NCBI GenBank assembly: GCA_041621405.1 | Contig: JBFKAV010000200.1 | Location: forward strand, 1-5,460 | Origin: JBFKAV01 sp041621405 | GTDB lineage: Bacteria > Pseudomonadota > Alphaproteobacteria > Rhodobacterales > Rhodobacteraceae | DNA length: 5,460 bases | Direction of reading: 5' to 3' | Part shown: in pieces, positions 1 to 5,091 of the stretch | How the letters are laid out: each line of letters begins with the position of its first letter | How positions within the stretch are numbered: position 1 is the stretch's first letter | The notes under the pieces: generated by a model | The model's database searches: none | What the model was told of the DNA's origin: nothing | The model's input: only the letters and a program-made list of their open reading frames with translations | Position numbers and translations under genes: made by a program

Positions 1-153
1 CTCCAGCGCCACCGAGCGCTGGTCGGTCTCGGTCGCGACGGTCGACATGCGGAGCTGGATCTTGTCCTGCGCGTTGGCCATAGGCGCGAGGCTCAGCGCC
101 GCTGCCATTGCGGTGGCGGACAGGAGCGAGCGGCGGGCGATCGTGATGGGCAT
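1..153 (-). CDS. TRAP-type C4-dicarboxylate/organic acid transporter solute-binding protein (DctP family), N-terminal part
   Basis: Only the first 51 codons are inside the window; the gene runs off the left edge. The start is the ATG at 153-151, preceded at a 7-nt spacing by a strong Shine-Dalgarno AGGGAGG (167-161). Residues 1-28 form a clear export signal: a basic ARR segment at 6-8, a hydrophobic Ala/Leu core (about 10-23) and a likely signal peptidase site after MANA (28). The twin arginine followed by SLL could allow Tat export, but it is not a full consensus. The mature start, QDKIQLRMSTVATETDQRS, resembles the first beta strand of DctP-family periplasmic binding proteins, which deliver carboxylates or other organic acids to the TRAP membrane subunits. 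The membrane subunit genes would be expected further left. The GntR/FCD gene upstream on the same strand is a probable regulator. The fragment is too short to predict a ligand, and another class of periplasmic binding protein cannot be excluded. Confidence 0.72.
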   Translation of the reverse strand, partial: MPITIARRSLLSATAMAAALSLAPMANAQDKIQLRMSTVATETDQRSVALE

Positions 154-180
154 GTGGTGTCCTCCCTGAAGATGGCAATG

Positions 181-202
181 GCCCCGCGTCGGGCGGCGGG
201 GC
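181..202 (-). repeat. GC-rich stem-loop in the leader of the TRAP binding-protein gene
   Basis: GCCCCGC (181-187) and GCGGGGC (196-202) are perfect 7-bp complementary arms around an 8-nt loop. It lies 28 bp before the start codon. On the minus strand it is not followed by a T run, so it is not a standard intrinsic terminator. It could be an mRNA-stabilising leader hairpin or simply a chance GC-rich fold. Confidence 0.4.
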
Positions 203-222
203 TTCACCCTAGAAGAAGCATG

Positions 223-249
223 GATCATGATTGAAATCAACACATGATC
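223..249. repeat. Inverted repeat GATCATG-N13-CATGATC, candidate operator
   Basis: GATCATG at 223-229 is exactly mirrored by CATGATC at 243-249. The 13-bp centre contains a second, smaller dyad, TTGA-AA-TCAA (231-240). It sits in the AT-rich part of the gap upstream of the binding-protein gene. Nested dyads like these are typical of binding sites for dimeric regulators. Either GntR protein in the window, or a regulator elsewhere, could bind it. Confidence 0.4.
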
Positions 250-288
250 TGTAATTCACCACATGTTTGCGCGAATATCAGATGTCGA

Positions 289-302
289 GCGAAAAATCGA
301 TT
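289..302. promoter_or_regulatory. Candidate regulator box, copy 1 (GCGAAAAATCGATT)
   Basis: This 14-mer matches 1112-1125 (GCCAAAAATCGATT) at 13 of 14 positions, in the same orientation. One copy is upstream of the TRAP gene and the other between the two divergent GntR genes. An AT-rich word of this length is unlikely to occur twice by chance in a sequence this GC-rich, and both copies fall in the only two sizeable non-coding gaps. This suggests a shared binding site, possibly for one of the two adjacent GntR proteins. Confidence 0.45.
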
Positions 303-373
303 GCCCGATTGTGCAGGAGAATCAGAGATTAGTGTGGTCCGCCCGCCGTCGCCCGGTCCGCTGCGCGGCCGAC

Positions 374-1039
374 CTACGCGGCAGGGTGTTCGAGGCTGTG
401 CTCCACGCCGCCCTCGATGTGACGGCGCAACACGGTCTGCGCCGCGTGCGAATCGCGCCTCAGCGCCGCGTCCCGGAGCGCCCGGTGCTCGGCCGCCGCC
501 GTCGCGCCGCGAAAGGTCAAGGTCCGCATCTGGTAGCGCAGGTACTTGTCGAAGATCGTGCCATGCACTTCCATCAGTTGTCTCGAGCCGCAGGCGGAGA
601 TCAGCGCCTGATGGAATTCCCAGTCGTACTGCTTCCAGGTCTCGCGCACCGAGGTATCGCCAGCCTGCATCCGCTCCTCCATCCGGTGCAGCTTGTGATG
701 CGCCGAGACGACGAGGCCTTCCCATTCGGTGTCGCCCGCCTCGATCGAGAGCCGCAGCGCGTGGCATTCCACCAGGATCCTGAGGTCGGCGATCTCGCGC
801 AGGTCCTCGGCCGACATCCGCGCCACGGCAAAGCCGCGCTGGCCCTCGGCCACGACGAAGCCCTCGCTCGCCAGCCGGTTCAGCGCCTCGCGGATCGTCG
901 AGACGCCGGCGCCGTACTCGGCCTTCAAGCGCTCGAGCCTGAGCTTCGTTCCGGGGCCGAGCCGGCCGAAGATGATGTCGTGCCGGATCGCCTCGTAGGT
1001 GCCGGCGCCGACGGAAAGGCCTTCGGATCGAGGGTGCAA
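374..1039 (-). CDS. GntR-family transcriptional regulator, FadR/FCD subfamily (regulator 1)
   Basis: This 221-residue protein is the usual length for FCD-type GntR regulators. Residues about 13-75 form the winged helix-turn-helix, with the recognition segment VSTIREALNRLASEGFV (46-62) and the wing GQRGFAVARM. Residues about 80-211 form the all-helical FCD ligand domain. Its three characteristic metal-binding histidines are visible at 143 (EFH), 185 (AEH) and 207 (RRH), with an upstream Asp at 85 (ADLR). FCD domains usually bind a carboxylate effector next to the metal. The start is TTG at 1039-1037: it has an excellent Shine-Dalgarno, GAGGAGG (1053-1047), at a 7-nt spacing, and the frame is closed upstream by a stop at 1081-1079. 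The gene lies upstream of the TRAP binding-protein gene on the same strand and diverges from a second FCD regulator. It therefore probably controls the transporter, its own promoter, and perhaps the divergent cluster. The effector is unknown. Confidence 0.93.
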   Translation of the reverse strand: MHPRSEGLSVGAGTYEAIRHDIIFGRLGPGTKLRLERLKAEYGAGVSTIREALNRLASEGFVVAEGQRGFAVARMSAEDLREIADLRILVECHALRLSIEAGDTEWEGLVVSAHHKLHRMEERMQAGDTSVRETWKQYDWEFHQALISACGSRQLMEVHGTIFDKYLRYQMRTLTFRGATAAAEHRALRDAALRRDSHAAQTVLRRHIEGGVEHSLEHPAA

Positions 1040-1158
1040 GCCTTGTCCTCCTCGCTCAGGCCCGCAGTGTCCCGCAAATTACGCTGTTCGTCCAGTTCAT
1101 CGGAGCATGTTGCCAAAAATCGATTTTAGCGGCATGAAGGGGCGCCAATGGAGTGGTC
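1040..1158. promoter_or_regulatory. Divergent regulatory region between the two GntR genes
   Basis: This 119-bp gap separates the TTG start of regulator 1 (minus) from the start of regulator 2 (plus), so it should hold promoters for both directions. The part about 1086-1130 is AT-rich relative to its flanks and contains the perfect 12-bp palindrome AAAATCGATTTT (1116-1127). The motif shared with the other gap lies at 1112-1125. The strong ribosome-binding site of regulator 1 is at 1053-1047. A TTGCCA hexamer at 1110-1115 resembles a plus-strand -35 box, but no matching -10 is convincing. Confidence 0.65.
1112..1127. promoter_or_regulatory. Candidate operator: box copy 2 overlapping the palindrome AAAATCGATTTT
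   Basis: GCCAAAAATCGATT (1112-1125) matches the box at 289-302 at 13 of 14 positions. It overlaps a perfect 12-bp dyad, AAAATCGATTTT (1116-1127), centred on TCGA. Copy 1 keeps only the AATCGATT core as a dyad, because its right flank is GCC rather than TTTT. GntR-family dimers bind short palindromes near their own promoters, so this is a good candidate autoregulatory site, though no published consensus is matched. Confidence 0.5.
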
Positions 1159-1869
1159 ATGGACGACGCTGCAAGAAACGAGGGCCGGGCGAGCCCGGGG
1201 AAGACCACGCGGGCGAGCCGCGTGGCCGAGCGGCTGCGCGCGGCGATCCTGGCCGGCGAGCTCAAGCCCGGCGCGAAGGTCAACCTCGATCAGCTGCGCA
1301 AGACCCTCGGCGTCTCGCTCTCGCCCCTGCGCGAGGCGATCGCGCGGCTGGTTCCAAGCGGCCTCGTCCTGTTCGAGGACCAGCGCGGCTACCGCATCGC
1401 GCCGCTCTCGCGCGAAAGCCTCACCGAGGTCACCCGGCTCAGAGCCGACCTCGAAAGCCTGGCGCTGACCCATGCGTGCGCGCGCGCCGAACTCGACTGG
1501 GAGGGTGCGGTGATGGGCGCGCTGCACCGGCTGAGCCGCACCCGGCGCGACCCGGCCCAGACCGAGACGGTAGAGGCCTGGGAGGCTGCCCACACCGACT
1601 TCCACATGGCGCTGATCGGCGGCTGCGGCATGCCGATGCTGATCGATTTCTGCCGCACGCTGCACGATCACAACGACCGCTACCGCCGGATCCTGCTCGC
1701 CCACCACCCCGGCGACCGCGACGTCGCCGCCGAGCATGCCGCCATCGCCGAGGCGGCCGTCGCGCGCGACGGGCGAAAGGCGGCGCAGCTTCTCCGCGCC
1801 CATATCGAGCGCACCGGAGCCCGGCTTGGCGAACGGATCGGCGCAGTGCTCCCGGAGGCCGGGACATGA
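1159..1869 (+). CDS. GntR-family transcriptional regulator, FadR/FCD subfamily (regulator 2)
   Basis: The protein is 236 residues counted from the ATG at 1159. An in-frame GTG at 1153 would add two residues. ATG is preferred because GGAG (1150-1153) precedes it by 5 nt, but GTG with AAGGGG (1137-1142) is also possible. A 20-residue polar tail leads into the winged helix-turn-helix (about 21-84), with recognition segment VSLSPLREAIARLVPSGLV (52-70) and wing QRGYRIAPLS. The FCD domain (about 88-220) carries the expected metal-ligand histidines at 149 (DFH), 193 (AEH) and 215 (RAH). The Asp present as ADLR in regulator 1 aligns here with an Arg (TRLR), so the metal site may differ. It is the first gene of the plus-strand cluster and its stop overlaps the next start (ATGA). 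It probably regulates this catabolic operon in response to a carboxylate intermediate. The target and effector are inferred from position. Confidence 0.92.
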   Translation: MDDAARNEGRASPGKTTRASRVAERLRAAILAGELKPGAKVNLDQLRKTLGVSLSPLREAIARLVPSGLVLFEDQRGYRIAPLSRESLTEVTRLRADLESLALTHACARAELDWEGAVMGALHRLSRTRRDPAQTETVEAWEAAHTDFHMALIGGCGMPMLIDFCRTLHDHNDRYRRILLAHHPGDRDVAAEHAAIAEAAVARDGRKAAQLLRAHIERTGARLGERIGAVLPEAGT

Positions 1870-2684
1870 CCCACCCCCTCGGCCTCGGCCATCTCACCTT
1901 TCTCGACCTCGCGCCGCCCGAGCTGATCCGCCTCGCCGGCCAGACCGGGTTCGCCTTCGTCGGCCTCCGGCTCGTCCCGGCGATGCCGGGCGGGCTCTGC
2001 TACGACCTCCGGCCGGGGAGCCGCGCCCTTGCCGAGGCCAAGGCCGCGATGGCAGGTGAGGGCGTCTCGGTCTACGACGTCGAGGCGGCGGTCATCGACG
2101 AGGGCTTTCGCCCCGAGGCGCTTCGCCCGGCGCTGGAGCAGGCCGCCGACCTGGGAGCCAGGCGCCTTAATATCGCAGCCGACGACGCCGACGAGGCGCG
2201 CCTGCAGTCCAATTTCGACGCGCTCTGCGATCTCGCCGCGGACCACGGTATCGGCGTCGACCTCGAGTGCATGGCCTGGCGAAGCGTGAGCACTCTCGGG
2301 CGCTGCGCCACCCTCGTCGCCCGCTCTGGCCGCGCCAACGCCGGGATCCTCATCGACACGCTGCACCTCTTCCGCTGCGGCGGCAGCGCCGCCGAGGTCG
2401 CCGCGCTGCCGCCCAACGTGATCCGCTCGGCCCAGCTCTGCGACGGTCGCCCGAAGGCCCCGGCCACGATGGAAGCCCGCATCGCCGAGGCCCGCGGCGG
2501 CCGCCTTCCCCCCGGCGCGGGCGGGCTCGACCTCGCCGCGGTGGTCCGCGCGCTGCCCGAGGGCACCATCTTCTCGGTCGAGCTCCCGATGGCCTCCGAC
2601 GAACCGCCCGGCCCCCGCGCCCGGCGCATCTTCTCCGCAACCCAGGCGCTCCTCGCCCGCGTCTTCGAAGGATCCAACGCATGA
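1866..2684 (+). CDS. Sugar phosphate isomerase/epimerase-like TIM-barrel protein (xylose isomerase-like, AP_endonuc_2 fold)
   Basis: A 272-residue protein, the normal length for this family. The ATG overlaps the stop of regulator 2 and has a GGAGG (1854-1858) 7 nt upstream, so this start is well supported even though the frame stays open further upstream. Visible family motifs are the N-terminal strand LGLGHLTFLDLAPPELIRLA, GFAFVGLRL, the metal-site Glu in VDLECMAW (E134), IDTLHLF with Asp164 and His167, AQLCDG (Q190, D193), GRLPPGAGGLDL and the final Glu in SVELP (E239). Members isomerise, epimerise or dehydrate sugar-like and cyclitol-like substrates using a divalent metal; the 3-dehydroshikimate dehydratases also belong to this fold. 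In those the ligand near position 190 is a His, which here is Gln. Its place directly before aroQ suggests it acts on a dehydroquinate or dehydroshikimate-like compound. The exact reaction cannot be read from sequence. Confidence 0.88.
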   Translation: MTHPLGLGHLTFLDLAPPELIRLAGQTGFAFVGLRLVPAMPGGLCYDLRPGSRALAEAKAAMAGEGVSVYDVEAAVIDEGFRPEALRPALEQAADLGARRLNIAADDADEARLQSNFDALCDLAADHGIGVDLECMAWRSVSTLGRCATLVARSGRANAGILIDTLHLFRCGGSAAEVAALPPNVIRSAQLCDGRPKAPATMEARIAEARGGRLPPGAGGLDLAAVVRALPEGTIFSVELPMASDEPPGPRARRIFSATQALLARVFEGSNA

Positions 2685-3118
2685 GCAAGACCGTCTACAT
2701 CCTCAACGGCCCGAACCTGAACCTGCTCGGCAAGCGCCAGCCCGAGATCTACGGCCGCGACACGCTGGCCGACGTCGAGGCCGCCTGCCGCAAGGTGGGC
2801 CAGGACCTCGGCCTCGAAATCCGGCTCCTGCAGTCGAACCACGAGGGCCAGATCATCGACTGGATCCAAGAGGCGCGCGACCAGGCGCAGGGCATCGTCA
2901 TCAACCCCGGCGCCTTCAGCCATACCTCGGTGGCGATCCTCGACGCGCTCAACACCTTCGAGGGGCCGGTGCTCGAGGTGCACATCTCCAACGTCCACAA
3001 GCGCGAGGCCTTCCGCCAACACTCCTACGTCTCGCTCCGCGCCGAGGGCGTGATCGCAGGCTTCGGCACCGAAGGCTACGCGCTGGCCGTCCAACGCATG
3101 GGCGCGTTGCTCAAATGA
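2681..3118 (+). CDS. aroQ: Type II 3-dehydroquinate dehydratase
   Basis: A 145-residue cytoplasmic enzyme, typical for the family, which normally forms dodecamers. It interconverts 3-dehydroquinate and 3-dehydroshikimate, serving the shikimate pathway or, in catabolic clusters, quinate breakdown. All hallmark motifs are present: NGPNLNLLGKRQPEIYG (9-25) with the catalytic Arg19 and Tyr24, QSNHEGQIIDWI (51-62), INPGAFSHTS (74-83) with Asn75 and His81, EVHISNVHKRE (99-109) with His101, and Arg112 in FRQHSY. The active site therefore looks complete. The ATG overlaps the upstream stop (ATGA), with a GAAGGA ribosome site at 2667-2672 spaced 8 nt. Its own stop overlaps the next start in the same way. 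The location between catabolic-type genes, rather than among aro biosynthesis genes, suggests a catabolic copy. Whether a second aroQ exists elsewhere cannot be seen here. Confidence 0.97.
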   Translation: MSKTVYILNGPNLNLLGKRQPEIYGRDTLADVEAACRKVGQDLGLEIRLLQSNHEGQIIDWIQEARDQAQGIVINPGAFSHTSVAILDALNTFEGPVLEVHISNVHKREAFRQHSYVSLRAEGVIAGFGTEGYALAVQRMGALLK

Positions 3119-4152
3119 CCGTCCGCATCGCCCTTGCCGGCGCCGGTCTGATCGGCCGCCGCCACGCCGAGGCGATCCGCCTCGCCGAGGGGACCGAGCT
3201 CGCCGCCGTGGCCGATCCTTCGCCCGCAGGCGCCGAGGTGGCGGCCCGCCACGGCGTGCCGCACTACGCCGAGCTTGCGGAGATGCTGGCCGCCGAGCGC
3301 CCCGACGGCGCCGTCCTCGCCACGCCGAACCAACTCCATGTCGCGAACGCGCTGACCTGCGTCGAGGCCGGCGTGCCCACGCTGATCGAGAAGCCGCTCG
3401 CCGCCGACCTCGAGGGCGCCCGGCGCATCGTCGAGGCCGGAAGGGACGCCGGCGTGGCGCTCTCCACCGGCCACCACCGCCGCCACAACCCGCTCGTCGC
3501 CAAGGCGCGCGAGATGGTCGCCCGCGGCGACCTCGGCCGCATCGCGGCGGTCCAGGGCCAGACTTGGTTCTACAAGCCGGACGACTACTTCGACACCGAC
3601 TGGCGGCGGCGGAAGGGGGCCGGCCCGGTCTACATCAACCTCATCCACGACATCGACCTCCTGCGCCACCTCTGCGGCGCGATCGAGAGCGTCCACGCCT
3701 TCGAATCCAATGCCGTGCGCGGCCACGAGGTCGAGGACAGCGCGGTGATCCTGCTTCGGTTCGAGAACGGCGCGCTCGGCACCGTCACCGTCTCCGACAC
3801 CGTGGTCGGTCCCTGGAGCTGGGAGCTGACGGCACGCGAGAACCCCGCCTACCCGGCCACGCCCGAGACCAGTTACTGGATCGGCGGCACGCATGGCTCG
3901 CTCGCGCTGCCGAACCTGGCGCTTTGGTCCAATCCGGACAAGAGGAGCTGGTGGGAGCCGCTGTCGGTGACCCGGTATCCGTTCGATTTCGACGATCCGT
4001 TGGTGCGGCAGATCCGCCAGTTCGCCGCCGTGATCCGCGGCGAGGAGGCGCCCTTGGTGCCCGCCGAGGAGGGCTTGCGCAACCAGCAGGTGATCGAGGC
4101 CGTGAAGCGCTCGGCCGCCACCGGAGAAACGATCCGGATCGCGGCGATCTGA
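3115..4152 (+). CDS. Gfo/Idh/MocA-family NAD(P)-dependent oxidoreductase
   Basis: A 345-residue protein of normal family length. The N-terminal Rossmann domain opens with VRIALAGAGLIGRRHAE, giving the dinucleotide motif GAGLIG (9-14), followed by AVADPSP at the end of the second strand. The Lys of the EKP motif (IEKPLA, 91-96) is present. The C-terminal alpha/beta domain includes GHHRRHNP (119-126) and INLIHDIDLLRHLCG (174-188), where His178 and Asp181 match the catalytic region of inositol and glucose-fructose oxidoreductases. Members oxidise or reduce an alcohol/ketone group on sugars, cyclitols and related acids. Next to aroQ, a plausible role is oxidation of a quinate- or shikimate-like polyol acid, but this is inference. 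The ATG overlaps the aroQ stop and no strong ribosome site is visible before it, so translation probably depends on coupling to aroQ. Confidence 0.93.
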   Translation: MTVRIALAGAGLIGRRHAEAIRLAEGTELAAVADPSPAGAEVAARHGVPHYAELAEMLAAERPDGAVLATPNQLHVANALTCVEAGVPTLIEKPLAADLEGARRIVEAGRDAGVALSTGHHRRHNPLVAKAREMVARGDLGRIAAVQGQTWFYKPDDYFDTDWRRRKGAGPVYINLIHDIDLLRHLCGAIESVHAFESNAVRGHEVEDSAVILLRFENGALGTVTVSDTVVGPWSWELTARENPAYPATPETSYWIGGTHGSLALPNLALWSNPDKRSWWEPLSVTRYPFDFDDPLVRQIRQFAAVIRGEEAPLVPAEEGLRNQQVIEAVKRSAATGETIRIAAI

Positions 4153-4185
4153 CGGCCGACCGGCCAATTGCAGAGCAGGGGGACC

Positions 4186-4191
4186 AGGAGG
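4186..4191 (+). promoter_or_regulatory. Strong ribosome-binding site AGGAGG of the dioxygenase gene
   Basis: AGGAGG lies 5 nt before the ATG at 4197, in the 44-bp gap after the oxidoreductase. It fixes the dioxygenase start, because the same frame is open far upstream inside the oxidoreductase gene. It also suggests the dioxygenase is translated independently of the overlapping genes before it. I see no terminator or promoter in this short gap, so it is probably part of the same transcript. Confidence 0.75.
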
Positions 4192-4196
4192 CCCGC

Positions 4197-5084
4197 ATGA
4201 TCCGCACCGAGAAAGACCTCACCCCCGCCGTACTTGAGGTGATGCAGCAGACCACCGACCCGCGGCTCCGCGAGATCATGCTGAGCCTGGTCAGGCACCT
4301 GCACGGCTTCGTCCGCGAGGTGCGGCTCACCGAGGAGGAGTTCCGCGAGGCGACTGCGATCGTCAACGCGATCGGCCAGGCCAGCACGGACACCCACAAC
4401 GAGGCGGTGCTGATGGCGGGCTCCCTCGGCGTCTCCTCCCTCGTCTGCCTCCTCAACAACGGCGATCGCGGCGCCACCGAGACCACGCAGAACCTGCTCG
4501 GGCCGTTCTGGCGCCTGAACAGCCCGCGGGTGGAGAACGGCGGCTCGATCCTCCGCTCCGACACGCCGGGCCCGCCGATGTTCGTGACCTTTCGCTTCGT
4601 CGACGTGAACGGCGCGCCGGTCGCGGGCGCCGAGGTCGACATCTGGCATGCCTCGCCCGTCGGCCTCTACGAGAACCAGGACGAGGGCCAGGCCGACTTC
4701 AACCTCCGCGGCAAGTTCACCACCGACACCGAGGGCGAGATCCGCTTCCGCTCGGTCAAGCCCGCGGGCTACCCGATCCCCACGAACACCGTCGTCGGCC
4801 GGCTGCTCGCAGCGCAGAACCGCCACGCCTACCGCCCCGCGCATGTCCACGCGCTGGCCTTCAAGGAGGGCTTCAAGACGCTGATCACCCAGGTCTATGC
4901 CGACGACGACCCCAGGCTCCATTCCGACGTCCAGTTCGGCGTCACCGCGGCGCTCCTCGGCCACTTCCTCCGCCACGAGGCGCCGCATCCCGACCACCCC
5001 GAGCTCGCCGAATGGTATTCGCTCGAGCACCGGCTGGTGATGGAGCCGGGCGATGCGAAGCTCCCCAAACCCCCGATCAAGTGA
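4197..5084 (+). CDS. Intradiol ring-cleavage dioxygenase, hydroxyquinol/catechol 1,2-dioxygenase type
   Basis: A 295-residue protein, close in length to known hydroxyquinol 1,2-dioxygenases. These non-haem Fe(III) enzymes split the ring between two adjacent hydroxyl groups; hydroxyquinol gives maleylacetate and catechol gives cis,cis-muconate. Residues about 10-100 form the helical dimerisation domain found in the catechol/hydroxyquinol class but absent from protocatechuate 3,4-dioxygenases. The catalytic beta-sandwich begins near LLGPFWR (100-106). The four iron ligands are Tyr158 (VGLYENQ), Tyr192 (AGYPIPTN), His216 and His218 (RPAHVHAL). AGAEVDIWHA (144-152) and RGKFTTDTEGEIRFRS are also typical. 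The start is fixed by AGGAGG 5 nt upstream. All catalytic residues are present, so the enzyme looks active. Substrate choice between hydroxyquinol, catechol and substituted forms is uncertain; overall resemblance favours the hydroxyquinol group. It probably performs the ring-opening step for the cluster. Confidence 0.93.
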   Translation: MIRTEKDLTPAVLEVMQQTTDPRLREIMLSLVRHLHGFVREVRLTEEEFREATAIVNAIGQASTDTHNEAVLMAGSLGVSSLVCLLNNGDRGATETTQNLLGPFWRLNSPRVENGGSILRSDTPGPPMFVTFRFVDVNGAPVAGAEVDIWHASPVGLYENQDEGQADFNLRGKFTTDTEGEIRFRSVKPAGYPIPTNTVVGRLLAAQNRHAYRPAHVHALAFKEGFKTLITQVYADDDPRLHSDVQFGVTAALLGHFLRHEAPHPDHPELAEWYSLEHRLVMEPGDAKLPKPPIK

Positions 5085-5091
5085 GGCCCCG

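Larger units (their letters stand above)
154..373 (-). promoter_or_regulatory. Upstream regulatory region and 5' leader of the TRAP binding-protein gene
   Basis: This 220-bp gap lies between the stop of the minus-strand GntR gene (376-374) and the binding-protein start (153). I see no convincing gene in it. The stretch about 211-332 is clearly more AT-rich than its surroundings, as expected for a promoter. It holds an inverted repeat (223-249), two direct copies of CACATG (241-246 and 260-265), and a 14-bp motif (289-302) that recurs almost exactly in the divergent gap at 1112-1125. A GC-rich hairpin (181-202) lies nearer the gene. No -35/-10 pair on the minus strand is good enough to name, so the promoter position is inferred from base composition and context only. 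Confidence 0.55.

Noticed and set aside
336..361. Direct repeat GGTCCGC at 336-342 and 355-361 after the regulator 1 stop
   Set aside because: Seven GC-rich bases repeated in a GC-rich region are easily expected by chance, and no terminator hairpin with a T run is formed.
263..1129. 288-codon open frame on the plus strand across regulator 1
   Set aside because: It is the antisense of a clear GntR/FCD gene and spans both non-coding gaps, so it is a composition artefact.
1110..1138. Possible plus-strand promoter with TTGCCA at 1110-1115
   Set aside because: The hexamer at the right distance (CATGAA, 1133-1138) is a poor -10 box, so the pair is not supported.
999..1865. Long open plus-strand frame upstream of and continuous with the TIM-barrel gene
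   Set aside because: It overlaps regulator 2 in another frame, its translation is low-complexity Arg/Pro/Ala, and the ATGA overlap plus ribosome site place the real start at 1866.
3076..4167. 363-codon open frame on the minus strand opposite the dehydrogenase
   Set aside because: It mirrors the coding frame of the Gfo/Idh gene, whose motifs are complete; the antisense translation matches no family I recognise.
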